A DNA stretch of 51,274 nucleotides from JAOUEA01 sp035249905 (GTDB lineage: Bacteria; Actinomycetota; UBA4738; HRBIN12): positions 1 to 51,274 of the forward strand of contig DATFFT010000024.1 in NCBI GenBank assembly GCA_035249905.1. The letters are read 5' to 3'. Numbering within the stretch: the stretch's first letter is position 1; each line of letters opens with the position of its first letter. The notes below the pieces were generated by a model that worked only from the letters and a program-made list of their open reading frames with translations, was not told where the DNA came from and searched no databases. This document shows positions 1 to 8,483 of this stretch, one piece after another. A program made the translations under genes and the position numbers.

Positions 1-1824
1 TCCAGGGCTCCCGCGACGCCGACGGGCCGGCGTGCCCCACGCGTGGCCCGCACCCCGGCCGAGCCCGCGGTGCCCACGCTCCGCGTCGTCCGGGGCGCGA
101 CCCCACAAGACATCGCCGAGCGCGTCGGCAGGGGCCCTGCCGACATCGTGAAGGTCCTGTTCCTTGCCGGCGAGATGACCACGGCGACGACATCGCTGTC
201 CGACGAGGCGATCGCCCTCGTCGCGGCGGAGCTCGGCATGGAAGCGGAGATCCTCGGGATCGAGGACGATCTCGTCGCCGAGGACGTTCTCGAGGACGTC
301 GACGAGTCGGAGCTCGTACCGAGACCCCCCGTGGTCACGGTCATGGGCCACGTCGATCACGGCAAGACCAAGCTGCTCGATGCGATCCGCGAGACCGATG
401 TGGTCGCTGGGGAGTTCGGCGGCATCACGCAGCACATCGGCGCCTACCAGGCGCACGTGGGCGATCGGGACATCACGTTCATCGACACGCCGGGCCATGA
501 GGCGTTCACCGCCATGCGGGCGCGCGGAGCTCAGGTGACCGACATCGCGGTCTTGGTCGTCGCTGCCGACGACGGCGTCATGCCGCAGACCGTCGAGGCG
601 CTCGACCACGCCATGGCCGCGGGAGTGCCGATCGTCGTCGCCGTCAACAAGATCGACAAGGAGGCCGCCGACCCGACACGTGTGCGCCAGCAGCTCGTCG
701 AACGTGGGCTCGTGCCGTCCGAATGGGGCGGCGACACGGAGTTCGTCGATGTGTCGGCGAAGGCGATGACGAAGCTCGACACGCTCCTCGAGACGATCCT
801 GTTGGTCGCAGATCTGGAGGACCTCAAGGGGGTGCCGTCGGGCCGGGCGCGCGGCACCGTGATCGAGGCACACCTCGACAAGGGGCGCGGTCCGGTCGCG
901 ACCGTGCTCGTCCAGCGAGGCACGCTCGACATCGGAGATGCGTTGGTCTCGGGCACCACCCACTGCAAGATCCGCGCGATGCAGGACGAGAACGGCGCCC
1001 CGGTGGAGACGGCCGGCCCGTCGAAGCCCGTGCAGCTGCTCGGATGGGAATCGGTGCCGGCCTCCGGTGACGAGTTCCGGGAGGTCTCCGACGAACGCGA
1101 GGCGCGCCATGTGGCGGGCGAGCGCGAGTCCAGGGCGAGGGCGGCCGAGCTCGTGATCAGCCGTCCGCCCACGCTCTCGGACCTGATGCGCCAGGCCGAA
1201 CGTGCGGAGATCCCCGAGCTCAACCTCGTCGTCAAGACCGATGTGCAAGGGTCGCTGGGGGCCCTGACCGACGCGTTCCTCAAGCTTCCCCAGGACGAGG
1301 TGCGCGTGAACATCGTGCGGAGCGCCGCGGGGGGCATCACCGAGAACGACGTGTCCCTCGCGAGGGCGTCCGACGCGATCGTCGTCGGTTTCAACGTGCG
1401 ACCCGACAAGCAGGCCGTCGATCTCGCCGAACGTGAGGGCGTCGATATCAGGACCTATCGGGTGATCTACGATGCGATCGACGACGTCAAGGCGGCGCTG
1501 TCGGGCATGCTCGCGCCCGAGAAGCAGGAGGTCGAGCTCGGCCAGGCCGAGGTGCGCCAGACGTTCCGCGTTCCCCGCCTCGGCGTCGTCGCCGGCTGCT
1601 ACGTGACCCAGGGCACGATCCCACGAGACGGCCGCGTGCGCCTCGTCCGCGACGGCATCATCGTGTACGAGGGCAGGATCGGCTCGCTCCGTCGATTCAA
1701 GGACGACGTGAGGGAAGTGGCCGCGGGGTACGAATGCGGCATCGGGATCGAGGGGTACCAGGACGTCAAGGAAGGCGACGTGATCGAGGCCTTCGAGGTT
1801 CGTGAGGTGGCCCGCTCGATCTGA
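1..1824 (+). CDS. infB: Translation initiation factor IF-2 (5' partial)
   Basis: GTPase that delivers formyl-methionyl initiator tRNA to the 30S subunit. The reading frame is open to the left edge, so the Ala/Pro-rich N-terminal part lies outside the window; a GTG at 43 is in frame but is probably internal. Counting from that GTG, the G1 loop GHVDHGKT is at residues 102-109, followed by DTPGHEAF (G3) and NKID (G4), then the beta-barrel and C-terminal fMet-tRNA-binding domains to the natural stop. The next gene starts inside the stop codon (TGATG), as expected for an infB-ylxP-rbfA operon. Identity is certain; only the true start is unknown. Confidence 0.97.
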   Translation, partial: SRAPATPTGRRAPRVARTPAEPAVPTLRVVRGATPQDIAERVGRGPADIVKVLFLAGEMTTATTSLSDEAIALVAAELGMEAEILGIEDDLVAEDVLEDVDESELVPRPPVVTVMGHVDHGKTKLLDAIRETDVVAGEFGGITQHIGAYQAHVGDRDITFIDTPGHEAFTAMRARGAQVTDIAVLVVAADDGVMPQTVEALDHAMAAGVPIVVAVNKIDKEAADPTRVRQQLVERGLVPSEWGGDTEFVDVSAKAMTKLDTLLETILLVADLEDLKGVPSGRARGTVIEAHLDKGRGPVATVLVQRGTLDIGDALVSGTTHCKIRAMQDENGAPVETAGPSKPVQLLGWESVPASGDEFREVSDEREARHVAGERESRARAAELVISRPPTLSDLMRQAERAEIPELNLVVKTDVQGSLGALTDAFLKLPQDEVRVNIVRSAAGGITENDVSLARASDAIVVGFNVRPDKQAVDLAEREGVDIRTYRVIYDAIDDVKAALSGMLAPEKQEVELGQAEVRQTFRVPRLGVVAGCYVTQGTIPRDGRVRLVRDGIIVYEGRIGSLRRFKDDVREVAAGYECGIGIEGYQDVKEGDVIEAFEVREVARSI

Positions 1825-2117
1825 TGTTGGTTGCGCTGCAGCGTTTCGAGCTGCGCGTCCGCGACAGCCACTCACTCAAGCAGAAGCGACACGTCGTGAA
1901 GGCATTGAATGCCGCGCTACGCCAACGCTTCAACGTGAGCGTGTCGGAGGTCGACCATCAGGACCTGTGGCAGCGCGCCACGATCGCGGTCGCCGTGGTC
2001 AGCGGACGGGAGTTCCAGCTCCGGCGGGTCGCCGCCGAGATCGAACGGTTCGTCGACACCTGGCCGGCGGTGGAGGTCCTCGAGGTCGAGGTCACGGTTC
2101 ACGCCCCGGAGGATTGA
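1824..2117 (+). CDS. ylxP: YlxP-like DUF503 protein
   Basis: Small 97-residue protein of the DUF503/YlxP family. It is recognised by the N-terminal strand ending in LRVRDSHSLKQKR, the K-rich helix, and its position between infB and rbfA, where ylxP lies in many Gram-positive genomes. The ATG overlaps the infB stop by one base, so translation is probably coupled. The family has a ferredoxin-like fold; a role in ribosome maturation has been proposed from context, but the exact function is not settled. The length is normal for the family. Confidence 0.85.
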   Translation: MLVALQRFELRVRDSHSLKQKRHVVKALNAALRQRFNVSVSEVDHQDLWQRATIAVAVVSGREFQLRRVAAEIERFVDTWPAVEVLEVEVTVHAPED

Positions 2118-2138
2118 GGCGCCGGTAGGCTGGAGGGC

Positions 2139-2495
2139 ATGACCGACGTTGCGCGTACCGAACGGGTCGGCGAGGAGTTCCGGGAGATCCTCGCCGAGGA
2201 GATCCCCAAGCTGAAGGACCCCCGTGTGGGGTTCGTGACAGTGGTGGGGGTCAGGGTTTCCCCCGATCTCCGGCATGCCTGGGTCGCCTATTCCTCGATG
2301 GGCGACGAGAAGGCGAAGGCCGGCACCCGTGCAGCGCTGCGCTCGGCTCGTTCCCACCTGCGGAGCGTGATCGGGCGGCAGGTGCGCCTCCGCTACCTTC
2401 CGGAGCTGGAGTTCGAGGAGGACATGACGTACGAGCAGGGGCGGCGGATCGACGAGCTGATCGCCGGCCTCCCGGCCGCCGAGGAGGATCGATGA
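2139..2495 (+). CDS. rbfA: Ribosome-binding factor A
   Basis: 30S maturation factor of 118 residues that acts on the 5' end region of 16S rRNA. The single KH-like domain is seen in TERVGEEFREILAEEI near the start, then GFVTVVGVRVSPDLRHAWVAYS and the conserved LRYLPELEFEED near the C-terminus. The ATG at 2139 follows TGGAGGG. A -10-like TAGGCT at 2126-2131 sits seven bases upstream of the ATG, so an extra short-leader promoter is possible in addition to operon transcription from infB. The ATGA overlap with the next gene suggests coupled translation. Confidence 0.95.
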   Translation: MTDVARTERVGEEFREILAEEIPKLKDPRVGFVTVVGVRVSPDLRHAWVAYSSMGDEKAKAGTRAALRSARSHLRSVIGRQVRLRYLPELEFEEDMTYEQGRRIDELIAGLPAAEEDR

Positions 2496-3472
2496 CCGTC
2501 GACTACACCAGGGCGGCGGTCGCGCTCTCGAACACGACCGAGGTGGCGCTGGCGTGCCACGTGAACCCCGACGCCGATGCGCTCGGTTCCATGCTGGGGC
2601 TGGCGGCTCACCTGCGGGAGCGTGGTGTCGGCACGGTGTGCTCGTATCCCAACGATCCGCTGGAGCCGCCCCGGTGGGCCTCGATGCTGCCCGGCTCCGA
2701 CCGCCTCGTCTCGCCGAGGGCGTTCCCGAAGGAGCCCTCGGTCATGGTCACGTGCGACTGCGCTGCCTTCGATCGGCTCGCGCAGCTCGGCCACCCCGCG
2801 AACAGGGCCGGTGAGCTGATCTGGATCGACCACCATCGATCGAACGACGGTCTGGGCACGATCCCGGTGGTCGACCCGACCGCGTCCTCGACCTGCGAGA
2901 TGGTCTTCCGTCTGATCGAGACGATGGGCGGGGAGATGTCCGTCGACACGGCGACGTGCCTCTACGCGGGGCTGGTGACCGATACCGGGAAGTTCCAGTA
3001 CGAGGCCACGACCCCCGAGACGCTGCGGGTGGCCGCCCGGCTGCGTGAGCACCCGTTCGACCATTCGCGCCTCGTGCAGGCCCTCTACGAAGACGATCGT
3101 GTCGCGTACCTGCGGCTCGTGGGGGTCGCGCTCGGACGGCTCGAGCACGTGCCCGACGCAGACCTCGTCTGGACGTACGTCACCCGATCGGATCTGCAGG
3201 CGTCGGGGGTGCACCCGTCCGAGACCGACGACCTCATCGATGTGATCCGCACCGCGCGCGACGTCGATGTGGCGGCGCTGGTCAAGCAGCAGAAGGACGG
3301 GCGCTTCAAGGTCAGCGTGCGCTCGCGCGGCGACCATGATCTCGCGGCGGTGGCCGCCGCGTTCGGTGGTGGCGGGCACCGCCTCGCCGCCGGATACACG
3401 TCCACGCACGGACCTGCCGAGACCGCCGCTCGCCTCGCGAGGGCGCTGCGGGGCGAGCTCGTCGACTCGTGA
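2492..3472 (+). CDS. nrnA: DHH-family oligoribonuclease / pAp phosphatase (NrnA type)
   Basis: Predicted bifunctional enzyme of 326 residues that degrades short RNA oligonucleotides (nanoRNA) and dephosphorylates 3'-phosphoadenosine 5'-phosphate. The DHH domain shows CHVNPDADALG (residues 22-32), the acidic motif TCDC near 87-90 and WIDHHRSN with DHH at 113-115; these residues bind the two Mn2+ ions. The DHHA1 domain ends with GGGGHRLAAGY near residues 292-302. It overlaps rbfA by ATGA and truB by GTGA. The rbfA-nrnA-truB order is common in Gram-positives and supports nrnA rather than recJ or a polyphosphatase. Confidence 0.92.
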   Translation: MTVDYTRAAVALSNTTEVALACHVNPDADALGSMLGLAAHLRERGVGTVCSYPNDPLEPPRWASMLPGSDRLVSPRAFPKEPSVMVTCDCAAFDRLAQLGHPANRAGELIWIDHHRSNDGLGTIPVVDPTASSTCEMVFRLIETMGGEMSVDTATCLYAGLVTDTGKFQYEATTPETLRVAARLREHPFDHSRLVQALYEDDRVAYLRLVGVALGRLEHVPDADLVWTYVTRSDLQASGVHPSETDDLIDVIRTARDVDVAALVKQQKDGRFKVSVRSRGDHDLAAVAAAFGGGGHRLAAGYTSTHGPAETAARLARALRGELVDS

Positions 3473-4338
3473 GCCCGGAGGGCGGCTCCGAGACCCGCGG
3501 GCCCGAGGGACTGCTGCTCGTTGACAAGCCTCGAGGGATCACCTCCCACGACACCGTGGCGTCGGTGCGCCGTGCGCTCGGCACGAAGAAGGTCGGTCAT
3601 GCGGGCACCCTGGATCCGATGGCGACGGGACTGCTGGTCATGGGGGTCGGCCGGGCGACCCGGTTCCTGCGTTTCATCGGTGGACTGCCGAAGACATACG
3701 AGGCCACGATGCGGCTCGGGGTCGAGACGTCGACCCTCGACGCAGAGGGCGACGTCGTACGTACCTCCGAGGTCGCGGTGTCCGACGTCGCGTTGACGCG
3801 CGCACTCGCCGGTCTCGTGGGCGAGTCGATGCAACGCCCGCCGGCGTATTCGGCGGTCAGGGTCGGAGGCCGCAGACTGTACGAGGCCGCGCGCAAGGGT
3901 GAGGCGCTCGAAGCCGCCGCCCGGCCGATCCATGTCGAGCGGTTCGAGGTCCTCGCCCGTCGGGGCGACGACGTGGACGTCACGATCACCTGCGGCGGAG
4001 GCACCTACGTACGGGTCCTGGCCGCCGACGTGGGATCCGCGCTCGGATGCGGCGCTCACCTGACGGCGCTCCGTCGCACGCACATCGGCTCGTTCGACGT
4101 CGAGGACGCCGTGCGTCCCGATGATCCCGGCTCTCCGCTTCCGATCGACCGAGCCGTGGCGCATCTCCCCGGCCTGACGCTCGACGCACACGAGGCTCGG
4201 GCGGCGGCGAACGGTCGGCCCCTCGGTCCGTCGGGCCTCGATGGACCACATGCCGTCCGCTCACCCGACGGCCGGCTGATCGGGGTCTACGAGGACGACG
4301 GCCCCCGGTCGAAGCCCTTGGTGGTCCTGGTTCCGTGA
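3469..4338 (+). CDS. truB: tRNA pseudouridine-55 synthase
   Basis: Converts U55 of the tRNA T-loop to pseudouridine; 289 residues. The N-terminal motif LLLVDKPRGITSHD and the catalytic motif GHAGTLDPMATG, with the nucleophilic Asp at residue 49, are intact; RPPAYSAVRVGGRRLYE and GTYVRVLAADVG are further family motifs. The GTG start overlaps the nrnA stop as GTGA, which fixes the start. It is the last gene of the infB operon and meets the next gene tail to tail, 15 bases apart. Confidence 0.95.
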   Translation: MSPEGGSETRGPEGLLLVDKPRGITSHDTVASVRRALGTKKVGHAGTLDPMATGLLVMGVGRATRFLRFIGGLPKTYEATMRLGVETSTLDAEGDVVRTSEVAVSDVALTRALAGLVGESMQRPPAYSAVRVGGRRLYEAARKGEALEAAARPIHVERFEVLARRGDDVDVTITCGGGTYVRVLAADVGSALGCGAHLTALRRTHIGSFDVEDAVRPDDPGSPLPIDRAVAHLPGLTLDAHEARAAANGRPLGPSGLDGPHAVRSPDGRLIGVYEDDGPRSKPLVVLVP

Positions 4339-4356
4339 CCGATCCGATGCCGGTCA
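4336..4356. terminator. Inverted repeat across the truB / kinase-fusion stop codons
   Basis: TGACCG (4336-4341) pairs with CGGTCA (4351-4356) around a 9-base loop. The repeat contains the truB TGA and the reverse-strand stop of the convergent gene. There is no T tract. It could act as a bidirectional terminator, but a 6-bp stem is weak evidence alone. Confidence 0.3.
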
Positions 4357-5991
4357 GCGGAGCCCGGCGAACAGGGAGTCGATCGCCATGGCGAGCAGGA
4401 CGAGCCCGCCGAGGACCGCTCCCGCGGTGAGCGCGATGCGTCGGAGGCTCCAGCGCTGGATGGACACGGGAGGATGCGCGGGAGCGAGGTCGACGAACGT
4501 CGACAAGATGGGTCGCGTGTCCGCCTTCAACCGGGCCGAGAGCTCGGTCGGCACGGCCATGCCCTGCGCGCTGGCGAACGCCTCGGCGATCTCGTCGGGC
4601 GAGAAGACGTCGGTCGCCCGGGCGTAGACGCGACCGGGATCGGACTGGAGCGCGAGCGTCAACATCATGTTGGCGAGGTCGACGGCTTCGCGCCAGGGGC
4701 TCGGGCGCACCTCGAGGCCGGACACGTCCACGAGCTGCATGCGCCCTTGCTGCACCAACAGGTTCGCGGGTTTGATGTCCCGATGGGCCACCCCGATGTC
4801 CCAGAAGCGGCGGATCAGTCCCAGTCCCTCGTCGATCACGGCATCGTCGATCTCCGAATCGCCCAGGTTCTTGGAGTCCTCGAAGAACTCGGTGACGAGC
4901 ATGTATTCGCTGTTCGGGGTGAGCTCGACGACGCCCCACGTCCGGGCGACCTTGACGTCGTTCATCGCGAGCAGACGCAGCGCGTAGTCCTCGTACGTCA
5001 CCAGCCGCCGAACGGATCCGAACGGAGCCTCGTCCTCCAACTTGCCGTACAGGATCGTGCGACCGATGCGGTACCAGCGGTCGGCCCGCACGTGGCTCGT
5101 GGCATAGATCTTCCCGAAGATGCGCGATCCGTCGGCGAGCGTCATGCGCAACGGCGATGAGCCACCGGATCCCTCGAGCCCGAAGGGCTCCACGTTGGTC
5201 ACCTCGAGCCCGACCTGATCGGCCATCGCGCGTCGCACGGCGTCGGCACGAGCGCCGCCGAGGTCGAGGTGGGCGGCGTTGCCGCCGCGTCGGTAGCTCA
5301 CCGGGAACGATGCGTCGGGAACGAACCACCGGAACAACGTCTCGGTCAGCACCCAGCTGAACACCGCGGCGTACACGACGTTCGACGGGTAGTCCGCCGC
5401 GAGGTAGAGCCGTGAGAGCGCGACGAGCGTCACAACCGCCCACGCCCCGGCCATCGCTCGCTTCCTGGCCGGACCGGCAGGGGCGAGCACGAACGGCATC
5501 GCGAAGACCGTGACCGCGAAGGCGGTCATCGGCCACGACGGGAAACGGAAGTCGGTTGCGTCGATCAACGGCGTGATGTCGGCCGGCGTGAGCTGGACAT
5601 CGAGGAACGACAGCACCAGCCAGTCGCTGATCACGAACGTCGCGAGAGCGACGACCAGATGACGGAACCGCTTCGTGACGACCAACACGATCGCGAGGGC
5701 GACGCGCAGCACCTGCACGGCGCCGAAGGCCGTGAGGGCAGCGACCACCTTCGCGAGATCGGTGAGGACCGGCGTGCGGATGCTCTCGAAGGCCTCGAGC
5801 ACGGCGTCGCCGAGCGTGTGCAGGTCGTCGTTCCCGCGGACGAACAGCTCGGTGGCGACGCCGAGGGCGATGACGCCGGCGAGCGCCACCCACCATCGAG
5901 CCGAGCTCGCGGCCCGGGGGAGCGGAGCGGGCTCCGCGGAAGGACGGCGACGACGACGCACCCGCCCCGGCGGGACCACGGACGATTCCAT
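4354..5991 (-). CDS. PAP2-like membrane domain fused to a kinase-like domain (paralog A)
   Basis: Predicted membrane protein of 545 residues. About six hydrophobic segments fill the first 230 residues and align with the PAP2-type domain of the gene at 8480-10165, but the phosphatase residues are lost: PSGH is replaced by FPSWP and the His/Asp motif by SRLYLAADYPSN. A soluble kinase-like domain follows, with an FGKIYA lysine at 294, YEDYALRLL as helix C, the catalytic loop HRDIKPANLL at 403-412 and LVDVSG in place of DFG. A last transmembrane helix follows SIQRWSLRR. The ATG at 5991 is chosen because upstream starts would overlap the divergent flippase; TAGGCT lies seven bases upstream. The substrate is unknown. 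The kinase part resembles RIO/aminoglycoside-type lipid or sugar kinases more than Ser/Thr kinases. Confidence 0.75.
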   Translation of the reverse strand: MESSVVPPGRVRRRRRPSAEPAPLPRAASSARWWVALAGVIALGVATELFVRGNDDLHTLGDAVLEAFESIRTPVLTDLAKVVAALTAFGAVQVLRVALAIVLVVTKRFRHLVVALATFVISDWLVLSFLDVQLTPADITPLIDATDFRFPSWPMTAFAVTVFAMPFVLAPAGPARKRAMAGAWAVVTLVALSRLYLAADYPSNVVYAAVFSWVLTETLFRWFVPDASFPVSYRRGGNAAHLDLGGARADAVRRAMADQVGLEVTNVEPFGLEGSGGSSPLRMTLADGSRIFGKIYATSHVRADRWYRIGRTILYGKLEDEAPFGSVRRLVTYEDYALRLLAMNDVKVARTWGVVELTPNSEYMLVTEFFEDSKNLGDSEIDDAVIDEGLGLIRRFWDIGVAHRDIKPANLLVQQGRMQLVDVSGLEVRPSPWREAVDLANMMLTLALQSDPGRVYARATDVFSPDEIAEAFASAQGMAVPTELSARLKADTRPILSTFVDLAPAHPPVSIQRWSLRRIALTAGAVLGGLVLLAMAIDSLFAGLR

Positions 5992-5998
5992 CGTTCGG

Positions 5999-6049
5999 AG
6001 CCTAGCCGAGGTTCCCCTTGCCCCACGCATGCTCCGGCCGGGATATCCT
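5999..6049. promoter_or_regulatory. Divergent promoter pair for kinase-fusion A and the flippase
   Basis: Reverse-strand -10-like TAGGCT occupies 5999-6004, seven bases before the ATG at 5991. Forward-strand TATCCT occupies 6044-6049, six bases before the ATG at 6056. Both spacings fit leaderless or near-leaderless transcripts, and the two genes would share a 64-bp control region. No convincing -35 boxes were found. Confidence 0.5.
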
Positions 6050-6055
6050 GCTTCG

Positions 6056-7192
6056 ATGTCTGGTGACGACGCAGTGACGACCGAGGTCCCCTCGACCAAG
6101 GAGGTTTCGACCGAGCCCGATCATCGCTCGCCCGTGCGGAGGATCGTCTCGGGATTGATCTCGCTCGTGATCGTCGGCGGGATCTTCGTCTTCGCGATAC
6201 CGAAGGTCGCGGACTACGGCGAGGTCCGGACGGCCTTCGGATCGCTCACCTGGCTGGAGCTCGCTTCGCTGGTCGCCGCCACGATCTTCAACCTGTTCAG
6301 CTACTGGTGGGCGAACATGGCCGCCCTCCCCGGGCTCCGCATGGGCCACGCCGCCGTGCTGACGCAGACCACCACGTCGGTCGCGAACACGCTTCCCGGC
6401 GGGGGCGCGATCGCCGTCGGCCTCACGTACACGATCTTGAAGTCGTGGGGCTTCACCGGGACCGACGTGGCGCTGTACGTCGGGGTCACCGGCATCTGGA
6501 ACATCTTCGTGAAGCTGGCGCTTCCGGTGCTGTCGATCGTCATCCTGGTGATCGCCGGGCAGAGCGGATCGGCCTACGTGGTCGCCGCGGTGGTCGGCGT
6601 GGTGGTGCTCGCGATCGCGGTCGGGCTGCTCGCCGCGTTGTTCGCGAGCGAACGGTTCGCACGTCGGATCGGTGACGGCGTGGGCAGGGTCCTGTCGTTC
6701 TTCCTGCGGCTGTTCCGCAGGCCGCCCAGGACCGACACGGGCGACCGGGCCGTGAGGTTCCGCTCCGACACGATCGGGCTCGTGGAACGCCGGTGGCTCC
6801 GGCTCACGGGGACCACGATCCTCAGCCAGCTGGCGTTGTTCTTCGTCCTGTTGCTCTCGTTGCGCAACATGGGTGTGTCCGAGCAGGACGTGAGCAGCGC
6901 TCAGGTCTTCGCCGTGTTCGCCTTCAGCAGGTTGCTGTCCGCGGTTCCGATCACTCCCGGCGGCGTCGGCGTGATCGACCTCGGCTACATCGGCGGGCTC
7001 GCGGCGGCGGCGCCCGACAGCGAGCACGCCGCCGTGGTGGGTGCCGTCTTGATGTTCCGCGCGCTGACCTACGGCATCCAGATCCCGATCGGTGCGTTCA
7101 CCTACCTCATCTGGAAGGCGAAGAAGGACTGGCGCACGGATGCCTCGGGGGAGGACGCGTCCGAGGCCCGGGTCGAGGCCGGCTCACGCTGA
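6056..7192 (+). CDS. YbhN/MprF-type flippase-like membrane protein (LPG_synthase_TM family)
   Basis: 378-residue polytopic membrane protein with about eight hydrophobic segments, beginning with ISLVIVGGIFVFAIPKV near residue 35. The pattern matches the transmembrane half of lysylphosphatidylglycerol synthase (PF03706, TIGR00374-like): SVANTLPGGGAIAVGLTY, FAFSRLLSAVPITPGGVGVID and the C-terminal FRALTYGIQIPIGAFTYLIW. The cytosolic aminoacyl-transferase domain of full MprF is absent, so it is a candidate lipid or lipid-linked flippase rather than a synthase. ATG 6056 is preferred over upstream in-frame starts, which would run through the divergent promoter. It sits between two PAP2-kinase fusion genes. 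Confidence 0.82.
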   Translation: MSGDDAVTTEVPSTKEVSTEPDHRSPVRRIVSGLISLVIVGGIFVFAIPKVADYGEVRTAFGSLTWLELASLVAATIFNLFSYWWANMAALPGLRMGHAAVLTQTTTSVANTLPGGGAIAVGLTYTILKSWGFTGTDVALYVGVTGIWNIFVKLALPVLSIVILVIAGQSGSAYVVAAVVGVVVLAIAVGLLAALFASERFARRIGDGVGRVLSFFLRLFRRPPRTDTGDRAVRFRSDTIGLVERRWLRLTGTTILSQLALFFVLLLSLRNMGVSEQDVSSAQVFAVFAFSRLLSAVPITPGGVGVIDLGYIGGLAAAAPDSEHAAVVGAVLMFRALTYGIQIPIGAFTYLIWKAKKDWRTDASGEDASEARVEAGSR

Positions 7193-7205
7193 GTCAGGAC
7201 AGCGT
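7186..7205. terminator. Inverted repeat between the flippase and the PAP2 gene
   Basis: ACGCTG (7186-7191) pairs with CAGCGT (7200-7205) around an 8-base loop; it overlaps the stop codons of two convergent genes. There is no T tract. A possible bidirectional terminator. Confidence 0.3.
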
Positions 7206-7907
7206 CGGATCCAATGGATCGCCCGGCGGCTGTTCCGGGATCGGGATCGCGCCGCGTTGGGTGAGCACGTTCGTGATCTCGGTGACGAGCGCGGCCGCTC
7301 CGAGCGCGATGCCCGTGCCGAGCAACACGCCGGTCACCACGTCGGAGAACCAGTGGGCCGAGAGGTAGACGCGCGAGAGCGCCATCACGAACGTGAAGCC
7401 GACCGCGCCCAGCTCCCACTTCCGGCGCAGGGGTCCCGGTTGCAGGGACACCAGCACGAGGGCGACCGCCAGCGCCGCACCAGCGACGGCATGCCCCGAG
7501 GGGAACGAGAACCCCACGATGTCGACGAGCGGGTCGAGGGGACGGCCCCGATGGAAGAAGAGCTTGAACCACGTGAGCAGTACCTCCGACGCGGCCCAGG
7601 TCAGCACGAACGCCGAGAGGGCGACGAAGCGCCGGCGGATCACGAGCCACGCGGAGACCGCGATGCGGAGCGGGATCGTCACGAGCCCGCCGCCGATCAG
7701 GCTCAGGAACTCGAAGAGCCCGGTGACGGGGCCGACCCTGATGTCGTCGGACCATCGCTGCACCGTGGCGTCGAACTCGCCGACGAAGGCGATCGTCGTC
7801 CGGGGCGCCTCAGCCTCGGGGTGACGTCCGACCGCGACCAACATGAACGCGAGACAGGCGAGGAGGACGATCGAGAAGCGGAGCGCGCGCCGGTGGTCGG
7901 TGAGCAT
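7194..7907 (-). CDS. PAP2-family membrane phosphatase
   Basis: 237-residue membrane phosphatase, probably acting on a lipid phosphate or pyrophosphate such as phosphatidic acid or an undecaprenyl pyrophosphate. All three signature motifs are intact: KLFFHRGRP (KX6RP), FPSGHA, and SRVYLSAHWFSD carrying the catalytic His and Asp. About six transmembrane helices surround them, the first being FSIVLLACLAFMLVAVG. The ATG at 7907 lies nine bases after the stop of the upstream exported-protein gene, so it is the last gene of a reverse-strand operon. It is the only clearly active phosphatase of the three PAP2-like proteins in this island. Confidence 0.88.
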   Translation of the reverse strand: MLTDHRRALRFSIVLLACLAFMLVAVGRHPEAEAPRTTIAFVGEFDATVQRWSDDIRVGPVTGLFEFLSLIGGGLVTIPLRIAVSAWLVIRRRFVALSAFVLTWAASEVLLTWFKLFFHRGRPLDPLVDIVGFSFPSGHAVAGAALAVALVLVSLQPGPLRRKWELGAVGFTFVMALSRVYLSAHWFSDVVTGVLLGTGIALGAAALVTEITNVLTQRGAIPIPEQPPGDPLDPTLS

Positions 7908-7916
7908 CGTCGACCG

Positions 7917-8483
7917 CTATCCCGCGCATTTCGTGGCTCCGGCGCCACAGAGCGACAGGTCGAAGTCCCGGCGAACCTGGGTGACGACCGTGGTGCGCGG
8001 CACCGATGACAGGGCACGGTCAGCCTCGATGACGAGGGCCGATGCGGAGCCTTCGGAGAATCGGTAGCGGTACTCGATGCAGCCGCCCGGGAACAGCAAG
8101 GAACGGGTGCCGACGAAGGGGTCGAGGGTCTCAGGCTGCTGGTACGTCCGCATACCGACCTCGTCGGGTGCGGGCGGGACCTCGACCGCGGCGGCAACGT
8201 CGCACCTCGGCGCGAGCACGACCTCCACCGCATGGAAGCCGGCCCGGTCGTGGTCGAGCCACAGCGTCGTGCCGCCGTCGCGGACCTGGGACCCGCCGAA
8301 GTCCCAGCCGATCGGCAGTTCGGCGATGCAGGGGACGAACGTGGCCGAAGGGACCGACTGCGCCTCGAGCACCAGGATCGATGCATCGTGCCGCGAACAG
8401 ACGGGCCGGCTCTCATCGCTCGTCGAACACGCGGCACCAGCGAACGCCGCGGCGATCGCCAGGAGGATCGCTCGAACCTTCAC
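7917..8483 (-). CDS. Predicted exported or lipoprotein, function unknown
   Basis: 188 residues starting from GTG at 8483. This start overlaps the upstream stop as GTGA and places a signal peptide (VKVRAILLAIAAAFAGAAC) at the N-terminus. The Cys after AGAA could be a lipobox cysteine, although the -3 position is Gly, so lipidation is uncertain. The mature part is rich in Cys (C-x-n-C pairs such as VCSRHD, FVPCIAE, APRCD, PGGCIE, LSLCGAGATKC), which suggests disulfides outside the membrane. No family was recognised. It is translationally coupled to the PAP2-kinase fusion and followed closely by a PAP2 phosphatase, so it may be an extracytoplasmic partner of that pair. Confidence 0.65.
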   Translation of the reverse strand: MKVRAILLAIAAAFAGAACSTSDESRPVCSRHDASILVLEAQSVPSATFVPCIAELPIGWDFGGSQVRDGGTTLWLDHDRAGFHAVEVVLAPRCDVAAAVEVPPAPDEVGMRTYQQPETLDPFVGTRSLLFPGGCIEYRYRFSEGSASALVIEADRALSSVPRTTVVTQVRRDFDLSLCGAGATKCAG